Origin: a bacterium
GTDB taxonomy: Bacteria > Patescibacteriota > Minisyncoccia > Phycocordibacterales > UBA2100
DNA length: 41,937 nucleotides
Direction: 5' to 3'
Assembly: GCA_030674455.1 (NCBI GenBank)
Contig: JAUSGQ010000027.1
Span: 82,786 to 124,722, forward strand
Shown here: one piece after another, positions 35,071-41,651 of the stretch
Numbering within the stretch: the first letter of the stretch is position 1
Layout of the letters: each line of letters begins with the position of its first letter
Position numbers and translations under genes: made by a program
The notes under the pieces: model-generated
Told to the model about the DNA's origin: nothing
Databases searched by the model: none
What the model saw: only the letters and a program-made list of their open reading frames with translations

Positions 35071-36066
35071 ATGAGAAATAGAACTTTGTTTGCGGAACGA
35101 ATTGCCGGCGCATTTCTTTCGGTTCTTTTTATACTTGCGCTTGCTTTTATAGGCAGTCGTAATTTGGCTTCCGCACAGGTTGTTCCTCCGAACTTGGGGA
35201 GTCAGATAGTCTGTTTTGTTTATAGCAATCTCAATATGTTTGGTTCGCCCATTCCGCAGCTTGACGCAAGCAACTGTCCGGCTGCGCCGGCGGGTTCGGG
35301 GTCGCTCATAGTTACAAAGACAGTGTCCGGCGGTACGGCCTCATCCTCAGATTTTTCAGTGCATGTCAAAAGCGGGGGAGTTGATATTTCCGGCAGTCCG
35401 CAACCCGGTTCGGCAACTGGTATCTCATACATCGGCTTAGCCCCGGGCAATTTCACGGTGAGTGAATCCGGAGGGCCTGCGAACTACACGATGTCTTTTA
35501 GCGGCGCGTGCAATAGCAGCGGTGTTGTTTCAGTATCTGCTGGCGCAACGTCCACGTGTGCGATAACAAATACATTCACCGGTAGCGGTGGAGGCGGCGG
35601 CGGAGGAGGAGCTGGAAGCGGCAGCACTATTAGCGGCACGCTTTCTGGTTCTCTTGGAACGGGCGGTACGCTTTCCGGAACAGTTGGAGGAACTGGCGGT
35701 TCGTTATCTGGAACAGTAGTTCCACCGGGAGGTGGGTCTCTATCGGGAACAGTTGTGGCACCTGCTAGCGGCGGCGGAGGCACAGGCGGCGGAGGTGGTG
35801 GCGGTGGAGGCGGCGGTGGAGGCGGCGCCGGCAGCTATTTGCCCACGTCAAGCGGCGGTGGTGGAGGTGGTGGCGGAACCGGCAGCGGAGGAACCGGCGG
35901 TGGCGGCGGCACGCCAGACTCGGTTCTCGGCGCGGCAACCGACGCACCCAATTTGCCCTCAACCGGTTCAGGAGGCGATGCGACACAGACAATCATCACG
36001 TTAATACTCTCGGCACTGGCTTCGATTATCGGATTTGGTTACATCGCGAACAGAGTACGTCAGTAA
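35071..36066 (+). CDS. LPSTG-anchored surface protein with a Gly-rich stalk
   Basis: The 331-residue protein has a signal helix (LSVLFILALAFIGSRNLASA). A prealbumin-like/DUF5979-type domain at about 75-175 follows (SLIVTKTVSGGTASSSDFSVHV, YIGLAPGNFTVSESG, TCAITNTF). A roughly 120-residue stalk of SGTLSG/GTVVP repeats and poly-Gly comes next. It ends in NLPSTGSGG, a hydrophobic helix and RVRQ: a complete sorting signal. The stalk holds runs of up to about 14 Gly. It is a likely substrate of the class F-like sortase at 28969, about 5.5 kb away. Confidence 0.85.
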   Translation: MRNRTLFAERIAGAFLSVLFILALAFIGSRNLASAQVVPPNLGSQIVCFVYSNLNMFGSPIPQLDASNCPAAPAGSGSLIVTKTVSGGTASSSDFSVHVKSGGVDISGSPQPGSATGISYIGLAPGNFTVSESGGPANYTMSFSGACNSSGVVSVSAGATSTCAITNTFTGSGGGGGGGGAGSGSTISGTLSGSLGTGGTLSGTVGGTGGSLSGTVVPPGGGSLSGTVVAPASGGGGTGGGGGGGGGGGGGGAGSYLPTSSGGGGGGGGTGSGGTGGGGGTPDSVLGAATDAPNLPSTGSGGDATQTIITLILSALASIIGFGYIANRVRQ

Positions 36067-36242
36067 ATTTGCTCGTCGTAATGATTGGCTCGTCTGCTTT
36101 TATCAACTCATAATTCAAGGTCCTTTTTTGATTTTTTGAATTTGCGAGTTGAATAAGCAGGAGAACCACAAGGGCTTTTTTCAGAATTGCTCGCTCTAGG
36201 ACGGCAATACGTTTCTAGCGAGAAATTAAAGGAGAGCAAAAA

Positions 36243-36548
36243 ATGTCGTGTCTTCTTATAGCTGGACAGAATATCGCAGTCTACGACAACATTCGTGACG
36301 CCATGTTAGTCCGCGCGAGTACTAACAATTTCAACGTTCGTCTAGTCTTGTGGCACTGCTCTACCGAGAAGCTGCGAGATGCTCGATGCTCGAGCATTAA
36401 CACTTGGCAGCAACTATCGGAAGTATTGGGAGTTTCTGTGCCACGTGCAAAGTTCTTTATGTGGGCATGGAATGCGAAGGTTGCAGCGCAATTAGACATG
36501 CGCTGCCTCTCGCCAAAAGTCGCCAGCCAGCAAATGGAGGCGGCTTAA
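36243..36548 (+). CDS. Small hypothetical protein with a strong ribosome binding site
   Basis: The 101-residue frame has AAAGGAGAG 6 nt before the ATG, among the best in the window. The sequence MSCLLIAGQNIAVYDNIRDAM, then VRLVLWHCSTEKLRDARCSS and VPRAKFFMWAWNAKVAA, reads like a small alpha/beta domain with four Cys. No family is recognised. A GGGTGAGGCG..CGTCTCGCCC hairpin (36581-36608) follows. It is probably a stand-alone gene. Confidence 0.6.
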   Translation: MSCLLIAGQNIAVYDNIRDAMLVRASTNNFNVRLVLWHCSTEKLRDARCSSINTWQQLSEVLGVSVPRAKFFMWAWNAKVAAQLDMRCLSPKVASQQMEAA

Positions 36549-36633
36549 GGTCTTTTTTCGGTCTTTCAGGTCTTTTTTACGGGTGAGGCGTTAGCGCGCG
36601 TCTCGCCCTTAAAAATATTAACTTGGGAAGACA

Positions 36634-36677
36634 TTTACATAGGAGAGTCCTTTGTACAAAGGACTCTCCTATGTAAA
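36634..36677. repeat. 44 bp perfect palindrome upstream of the first AbiE operon
   Basis: TTTACATAGGAGAGTCCTTTG and its exact complement around GTAC: 22 bp arms, the same total length as the palindrome at 7484-7527 but unrelated in sequence. It lies 29 bp before the AbiE promoter. No U-run follows on either strand. Confidence 0.9.
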
Positions 36678-36705
36678 GATTGGCATTAAGTGGCGCTCGG
36701 GGGTC

Positions 36706-36741
36706 TTGACAGTGTATTTCAGTTGTAATACACTATTGTCA
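36706..36741 (+). promoter_or_regulatory. Promoter with overlapping inverted-repeat operator for AbiEi/AbiEii
   Basis: TTGACA (36706-36711), a 17 nt spacer and TACACT (36729-36734). Over the same bases, TGACA-GTGTATT and AATACAC-TAT-TGTCA form a hyphenated inverted repeat. AbiEi antitoxins are known to repress their own operon by binding inverted repeats, so this is a likely autoregulation site. The ATG is at 36747. Confidence 0.75.
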
Positions 36742-36746
36742 CATAT

Positions 36747-37370
36747 ATGAAAAGCAAGAAGAATCTATTGGAACAGCTAGATATTTTGCCCCACTTTACT
36801 AAGAGCACAATATATCAGCTTGGCAGCCAGTTGGGACTTAAAGAAAGCACGATTAATACTTACATTAGCCGCTTTTTAATGCGCAAGGAAATTCTACCTC
36901 TGAAAAGAGGTTTGTACATATCGGCGAAATTTTTCGAGAAAAACAAGAGCGATATATCATATTCCTTTTACCTCGCGAACGTGCTCCGCACGCCATCGTA
37001 TGTTAGCTCTTGGACCGCACTCCAGTATTACAATCTTACAACGGAAAAGATTCCTTGGCAGCTTATTTCAATAACACCAAAAGTTACAAGAAAATATGAA
37101 GTAAGAGGGGTTAGCACGTTTTCGTATCAGTCAATCAAGAAAGAGCTTTTTTCCGATTATTTGCTTGTAAATGGCAAATTCGATTTCTTTATTGCATCGC
37201 CATCGAAAGCGTTGTTCGATCTTCTATATTTTAGGACGCGCCAGTTTCGAGGCGTTCGTTTTGAAGACATCACGAAAATGGTAGAGGAATTACGAATAGA
37301 TATTGACGAAATGGACGAAGCGGAGCGAAACAAATTTTATGAAAAGGTAAAATCATTTCACCATGAGTGA
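36747..37370 (+). CDS. AbiEi-family antitoxin (transcriptional regulator)
   Basis: The 207-residue protein has an N-terminal winged helix (TKSTIYQLGSQLGLKESTINTYISRFLMRKEIL), LKRGLYIS, and the AbiEi C-terminal region (VLRTPSYVSSWTALQYYNLTTEKIP, ISITPK, SPSKALFDLLYF). In AbiE type IV systems this protein represses the operon and neutralises the nucleotidyltransferase without a direct complex. The AbiEii start overlaps its stop by 8 bp (ATGAGTGA), so translation is coupled. Confidence 0.88.
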   Translation: MKSKKNLLEQLDILPHFTKSTIYQLGSQLGLKESTINTYISRFLMRKEILPLKRGLYISAKFFEKNKSDISYSFYLANVLRTPSYVSSWTALQYYNLTTEKIPWQLISITPKVTRKYEVRGVSTFSYQSIKKELFSDYLLVNGKFDFFIASPSKALFDLLYFRTRQFRGVRFEDITKMVEELRIDIDEMDEAERNKFYEKVKSFHHE

Positions 37371-38655
37371 CCAGATACTAACAGTTCTGAAAAGTAGACT
37401 TGACGGCCTTTTGTCATACGGCTTTCGCATTACTGACCCGGAAACACGGCTTAACGCCCTGAAAGAGGAACTGCAGTTTTACGTCCTCGACTTCATCTAT
37501 CATCATACGGAATACAGCAAATGGATAATGTATGGCGGCTCGGCGCTTCGTATTTGTTATGACCTTGACCGCATGTCAGTTGATTTGGATTTCGAGGTAA
37601 GCAATGAAATTAATAACGACTTTCTAAACGAACTTAAGAGGGAGGCGGAAAAACATTTCTCAAAAGTGTACGATGTTGACTCTGGATTTTTGAGAGTCAC
37701 CATCACCAATAATAGAGGCATAACGCTTAAATTTCGAGTTGGTAGTTTGATTCAGGGTTACGCTTCCGAATGGGTCCATGTGAAAGTTGATATCAACCAG
37801 TTTGCACCGCCCGTCGGCGTTGTGACGGAGAGAGTGCCGCAGAATCATGGGCAGTTGTCATTCGTAATTCGGACATACAACCTCTCTTCTCTTATGGCCA
37901 GCAAGATTGCCGCGATCTTTTTGCGTGGGGCACGAGGCGTCGGCGAAGCTGTCTACGAAGAAAAGGGACGCGATATTTACGATTTGCTCTGGTACATGAG
38001 CAAAAAAATCGTACCCGACCTCGACTATCTCAAGGCAAAAAATGTAGAAGAAGCAAAAGATTACCACACTCTTTTTGCAAAGCTTTCTGTAAAAATGAGC
38101 AACGCGAACGAAAAAAATCTCAAAAATGACCTTTCGCCGCTCTTTCTTGACCCTCGGTATGTAACTAACTGGCTTACAGGCTGGCGCGAGGCTTTCCTTC
38201 AGTTGCGAGATGCGTATAAAATCAGCACTGTCTCAAAGTTTGAGAAGGTGCGCGTGTTTGAGGATTTTCGCACCGATGTTTTTTCTTTTATTTTTGAATA
38301 CAGCACGAAAGAGGACGACCATGTGCGGATTATCTGCAATTTAAGCGAGTACTGGTTCCTCTTTAAGGATATTGAAGTCTCGTTTCCAATTGACAATGAG
38401 GTGGCTAGCAACATCGAGTTTTCAGCGAACGGCTCTAGTAGTCGTTCGACATCAAAGGAAAAACAGACAGAATATGCCTCATTATTCCGCAAGAAAATCG
38501 AGGCATACTTGAAGAAAGTTAATTACGAGCTTGTTGGCGATACGCTGACGACAAAGCTTATTCGCGTGACCGCTGACAAATTGAATCAGAAGGAGCAGAT
38601 TGTACTTAGAAAAGAGGATTTGATTAGTTGCGATTTTGACGATTTATTGAAATAA
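37363..38655 (+). CDS. AbiEii-family nucleotidyltransferase toxin, long form
   Basis: The 430-residue protein has the DUF1814/AbiEii nucleotidyltransferase core: MYGGSALRICY with GGS at 58-60 and SVDLDFEV with the metal Asp pair at 74-76. YNLSSLMASKIAA and the GRDIYDLLWYM block follow. AbiEii proteins add nucleotides to tRNAs and halt translation in studied systems. At 430 residues it is longer than the usual 250-310. The extra C-terminal domain (about 300-430, EDHVRIICNLSEYW onwards) is not one I recognise. A DUF4325 gene follows after 17 nt. Confidence 0.86.
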   Translation: MSDQILTVLKSRLDGLLSYGFRITDPETRLNALKEELQFYVLDFIYHHTEYSKWIMYGGSALRICYDLDRMSVDLDFEVSNEINNDFLNELKREAEKHFSKVYDVDSGFLRVTITNNRGITLKFRVGSLIQGYASEWVHVKVDINQFAPPVGVVTERVPQNHGQLSFVIRTYNLSSLMASKIAAIFLRGARGVGEAVYEEKGRDIYDLLWYMSKKIVPDLDYLKAKNVEEAKDYHTLFAKLSVKMSNANEKNLKNDLSPLFLDPRYVTNWLTGWREAFLQLRDAYKISTVSKFEKVRVFEDFRTDVFSFIFEYSTKEDDHVRIICNLSEYWFLFKDIEVSFPIDNEVASNIEFSANGSSSRSTSKEKQTEYASLFRKKIEAYLKKVNYELVGDTLTTKLIRVTADKLNQKEQIVLRKEDLISCDFDDLLK

Positions 38656-38672
38656 GAATTTATGAAGAATGT

Positions 38673-38963
38673 ATGAAGTTACAACTGGAAAAGTTTGGCA
38701 AAACATTATTATCGCGGGAATTGGGCAGTGAAGCTTTCAAGGCATTTCAATCAACTCTGCGCGGGCTTTCTAAGGATGAAGGTCTGGAAATAGATTTTTC
38801 CGGCGTGTTAACGCTAACTCCCTCGTGGGCCGATGAGTTTTTAAGTCCCTTGCTGAGCCAATTGGGCGATCGCCTGGTGCTTTTGCCGAGTGACAATCTT
38901 TCAGTGCATGCGACACTGAAAATTCTTCGAGAAGCTAATAAGCGGAGTTTTAAAATGAAGTAA
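38673..38963 (+). CDS. DUF4325 STAS-like protein
   Basis: The 96-residue protein reads LEKFGKTLLSRELGSEAFKAFQSTL, then LEIDFSGVLTLTPSWADEFLSPLLSQL, which is the DUF4325 STAS-like core. Family members are often near defence or signalling genes. The short distance to the AbiEii stop suggests it is the third gene of that operon. Its biochemical role is unknown. Confidence 0.82.
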   Translation: MKLQLEKFGKTLLSRELGSEAFKAFQSTLRGLSKDEGLEIDFSGVLTLTPSWADEFLSPLLSQLGDRLVLLPSDNLSVHATLKILREANKRSFKMK

Positions 38964-38992
38964 CACTGTGAACGAATCAGCACGGGGGAGCA

Positions 38993-39014
38993 GGAGGAGG
39001 CGTCAGGAACCTTT
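38993..39014 (+). repeat. Direct repeat R1, left copy
   Basis: The GGAGGAGGCGTCAGGAACCT word (22 bp with the following TT) recurs exactly at 39888-39909. Each copy precedes a copy of the TATAGTTCGGC element. Confidence 0.8.
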
Positions 39015-39119
39015 ACTCGGCGTAAATAAACTCACCATGGAGAGCTTTTGGCTTTGAAATGCCCTAGGGGATTTTTGCTTATTCAGATGCTCCGTATAAC
39101 TATATAAACAGTAGTTCTT

Positions 39120-39141
39120 TTGACAAACTATATAGTTCGGC
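39120..39141 (+). repeat. TATAGTTCGGC boundary repeat, left copy
   Basis: TTGACAAACTATATAGTTCGGC. The same word, GACAAACTATATATAGTTCGGC, occurs at 41351-41372, and CATATAGTTCGGC at 39914. AACTATATA upstream (39098-39106) makes a 9 bp inverted repeat with TATATAGTT. Confidence 0.75.
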
Positions 39142-39176
39142 GTGGTCGAGAACACCGAATATGGTATAATTCATTC

Positions 39177-39389
39177 ATGAGCCGAAATATAACGGGAGAC
39201 ATAGATAATCTTGCAAATATCATCGACGAGTCCCACGAGAATAAGTGGGTAGCAATTGCAGCAGATTATTCGAAGGTAATCGCGACTGCAACTACTTTAC
39301 GTGAAATCATGAGTATGGTATCAGACCCCGATGCGATATTTCACAGGGTATTGCCTCGCGGCGTTAGTTTTGTCGGACCATCTTGGTAA
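39177..39389 (+). CDS. DUF5678 domain protein
   Basis: I chose the ATG at 39177 (70 residues, MSRNITGDIDNLANIIDES). The core NKWVAIAADYSKVIATATTLREIM is the DUF5678 pattern. TATAAT lies at 39165-39170, only 6 nt before the ATG, so the mRNA may be leaderless, although no good -35 fits. In other genomes DUF5678 genes precede a retropepsin-like protease gene, as here. The function is unknown. Confidence 0.7.
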   Translation: MSRNITGDIDNLANIIDESHENKWVAIAADYSKVIATATTLREIMSMVSDPDAIFHRVLPRGVSFVGPSW

Positions 39390-39390
39390 T

Positions 39391-39814
39391 GTGAAATACG
39401 TCTACACAACCATTCCGGGCGAGAAAGACGTCAATGGCCGCCCCACGAAACGTCCTATTTTGAAGGTAGACCTTATTAAAGGAAGGAGACATTAAACGAA
39501 CATTCTTCGCGTTGATAGATTCAGGTGCGGATCAGATAACGATGCCCGCTTATATAGCGGAACTCTTTCGAATAGAAAAACAACGTGCGGACTCACGGCC
39601 CATGATGGGGATTTCCATGGAGCCCATTGCCGGATTCGTGGGTGAATTAACCATTCGTATCCGCGGGCAAGCCGAAACATTTGTAGCGCCAGTTGTTTTT
39701 GTCGACACGGAAATGCCAATCGTTTTGGGGCGCGAAGGATTCTTCGATAAATACAGAATAAAGTTTGAACAAGACCACGACACGTTCGAGATTACACCAG
39801 TATCGAAGCGGTGA
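39391..39814 (+). pseudogene. Retropepsin-like aspartyl protease split by a +1 frameshift
   Basis: Frame 1 from GTG 39391 reads VKYVYTTIPGEKDVNGRPTKRPILKVDLIKG and stops at 39493-39495. Frame 2 continues EGDIKRTFFALIDSGAD, with the catalytic DSGA of retropepsins, then ITMPAYIAELF, and VFVDTEMPIVLGREGFFD to 39814. Together they make one normal clan AA protease of about 140 residues. The shift region is AAAGGAAGGAGA, where tandem AGG AGA codons and an SD-like run coincide. It could be a mutation, a sequencing error or programmed +1 frameshifting. It follows DUF5678 by 1 nt. Confidence 0.72.
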
Positions 39815-39862
39815 GAAACGTTTTGTAGTTGCTCAACAATATTGCTCTGTTGCGATAAAAAT

Positions 39863-39909
39863 CAGCAGGGGAGGAGATGTCAGCAGGGGAGGAGGCGTCA
39901 GGAACCTTT
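39863..39909 (+). repeat. Tandem 18 bp repeat plus R1, right copy
   Basis: CAGCAGGGGAGGAGATGT is followed directly by CAGCAGGGGAGGAGGCGT, and then CAGGAACCTTT completes R1 (39888-39909). Confidence 0.75.
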
Positions 39910-39914
39910 TCTCC

Positions 39915-39977
39915 ATATAGTTCGGCTACACGCCAATCGTAGGCACTCGATATCCACATTTTCTGCACAGGAAATCC
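39915..39977 (+). repeat. 63 bp direct repeat, left copy
   Basis: The word from ATATAGTTCGGCTACACGCC to CACAGGAAATCC is identical over 63 bp to 41361-41423. CCACATTTTCTGCAC at its right end also pairs with GTGCAGAATGTGG (40014-40026), giving an inverted repeat across the region upstream of the second AbiEi. Confidence 0.92.
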
Positions 39978-40063
39978 TCCTTCTTGACGTGTTCTTGCTA
40001 TTTTTGGGCTTTAGTGCAGAATGTGGACTGGATACTAGGTTTAAGCTAGTTTCCGGTTCAATT

Positions 40064-40651
40064 ATGGAAAAAGGTGACTACATGGAGTTGTTGTTACGCT
40101 CCGCAAATACCGTCTTTAGCGCCGGTGAGATTCTTTTATTGTGGGGACAGCCAGATAGCAAAGCTGCTCGCGCACGGATTAATTACTATGCAAAAAAAGG
40201 GAAACTCTATCGGGTTCGCAGAGGTCTCTACGCGAAAGATAAGAATTACAACAAGTTCGAGTTGGCTACGAAGATATTTACGCCGTCATACGTAAGCTTC
40301 GAAACTGTTCTCTTACAGGCGGGCATGATTTTCCAGTTCTACGGGCCTACCACGTTCGTCGCGTCGTACCTGAAGCGGGTGATTGAAGCTGACGGCACTT
40401 CCTACTCATATCGGAAGATAAAGAACGATATCCTCACTAATCACGCCGGAATCGAATTCAAGGATGGCTACTCGATCGCAACTCCGGAGCGTGCCTTTCT
40501 GGACATTCTGTACGCTTATAAAGATTATCACTTCGATAACCTGAACCCGCTTAATTGGGAAAAGGTACAGAGCCTCCTGCCAATCTATGGCGGTAACAAG
40601 CGTATGGAGAAGTTAGTGAAACGCCACCGTGAGTCAGCGAGCAAAACATAA
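40064..40651 (+). CDS. AbiEi-like antitoxin, second system
   Basis: I chose the ATG at 40064 (195 residues). A second ATG at 40082 has the better ribosome binding site (AAAGGTGA). The track start at 39842 would read through the repeats. The protein has a winged-helix N-terminus (TVFSAGEILLLWGQPDSKAARARINYYAKKGKLYRVRRGLYAKD) and an AbiEi C-terminal region (FTPSYVSFETVLLQAGMIFQF, YSIATPERAFLDILYAYKDY). It lies inside the 63 bp direct-repeat pair together with its partner toxin. Confidence 0.84.
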   Translation: MEKGDYMELLLRSANTVFSAGEILLLWGQPDSKAARARINYYAKKGKLYRVRRGLYAKDKNYNKFELATKIFTPSYVSFETVLLQAGMIFQFYGPTTFVASYLKRVIEADGTSYSYRKIKNDILTNHAGIEFKDGYSIATPERAFLDILYAYKDYHFDNLNPLNWEKVQSLLPIYGGNKRMEKLVKRHRESASKT

Positions 40652-40653
40652 TT

Positions 40654-41343
40654 ATGTCACTTGATACCGCGGCACATAGAAATATATTGCTACAAATCCT
40701 AAAGGATATTTATACCGATAGCACCATCGGTCCTATCCTCGGCTTCAAAGGCGGGACGGCGGCGTATCTTTTCTACACGCTAAACCGTTTCTCGATGGAC
40801 CTCGATTTTGACTTGTTGGATATTGGGAAGCAGGACTATGTATTCGAGCGTGTAAAGAAAATCCTTGCGGCTTACGGTGAGCTGAAACAACTCGACAAGA
40901 AGCATCACACGCTCTTTTATCTTCTCTCTTACGAACACAAAATCGCCGGGGCTAGGAATATAAAAATCGAGATAAATCTTCGCGATTTCGGTTCGAAATA
41001 CGAGGTTCGGCCGCCATATCTCGGTATTTCAATGAAAGTCATGACTCCGGCAGACATGTTCGCCCACAAGCTGGTGGCAATGACCGAGCGTACTACTAAC
41101 CGCGATGTATTCGACGTGCATTTCTTTCTCAAGAACAACTGGCCTATCAACGAAGAAATAATAAAGCTGCGCACAGAGATGTCGCTAAAAGATTTTCTCA
41201 AGAAATGCGTTCAGGATCTCGAGGCACGGGAACACGACGACATGCTCGGCGGCATGGGAGAGCTGCTTGATGAGAAGCAAAAAGCATGGGTGAAAACCAA
41301 TTTGAGAACTGACACGATTTTTTTGCTCAAGCTTAGACTGTAG
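40654..41343 (+). CDS. AbiEii-like nucleotidyltransferase toxin, second system
   Basis: The 229-residue protein has the nucleotidyltransferase core GFKGGTAAYLFYTLNRFSMDLDFDLL (GGT at 33-35, metal Asp at 49 and 51). KIEINLRDFGSKYE follows, then MTPADMFAHKLVAMTERTTNRDVFDVHFFL, the usual second half of the DUF1814 domain. It is compact compared with the 430-residue toxin upstream, so the two AbiE systems are from different branches. It starts 2 nt after the antitoxin stop. Confidence 0.86.
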   Translation: MSLDTAAHRNILLQILKDIYTDSTIGPILGFKGGTAAYLFYTLNRFSMDLDFDLLDIGKQDYVFERVKKILAAYGELKQLDKKHHTLFYLLSYEHKIAGARNIKIEINLRDFGSKYEVRPPYLGISMKVMTPADMFAHKLVAMTERTTNRDVFDVHFFLKNNWPINEEIIKLRTEMSLKDFLKKCVQDLEAREHDDMLGGMGELLDEKQKAWVKTNLRTDTIFLLKLRL

Positions 41344-41360
41344 CTCTTTGGACAAACTAT

Positions 41361-41423
41361 ATATAGTTCGGCTACACGCCAATCGTAGGCACTCGATATC
41401 CACATTTTCTGCACAGGAAATCC
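41361..41423 (+). repeat. 63 bp direct repeat, right copy
   Basis: Identical over 63 bp to 39915-39977. It begins 17 nt after the AbiEii stop and is preceded by GACAAACTAT, which is also found before the left boundary element at 39122. Confidence 0.92.
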
Positions 41424-41511
41424 CCCCTTCATGATGCTTGACAGAGAATTAGGGAAGCGTATGTTTCGAACTGGCCTAGCCGTCTACAGGCGAATCAGCA
41501 GATTTCGTGGC

Positions 41512-41557
41512 TTGGCCTGCCGATGCCAAACTCATCGGCCTCTCTCCGCCAGGCCAA
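41512..41557. repeat. REP-like hairpin in the 308 bp gap before the right-edge gene
   Basis: TTGGCCTG (41512-41519) pairs with CAGGCCAA (41550-41557), and CCGATG with CATCGG inside. The rest of 41424-41651 shows no convincing gene; the 68-residue track ORF has no coding character. Confidence 0.65.
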
Positions 41558-41651
41558 CCATAAAAATCGTACGTATTGGCTTGTCGAGGTCCGTTTATCA
41601 ATTATCAAGTGTTTCCCTAATTAATAAAAGGTTTTAATAATCAAAATTTGT

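Noticed and set aside
39863-39909. Tandem 18 bp repeats as a CRISPR or VNTR array
   Set aside because: There are only two units, without spacers; better explained as part of the cassette border.
41431-41637. 68-residue ORF near the right edge
   Set aside because: It runs through a REP-like hairpin, has no ribosome binding site and shows no family resemblance.
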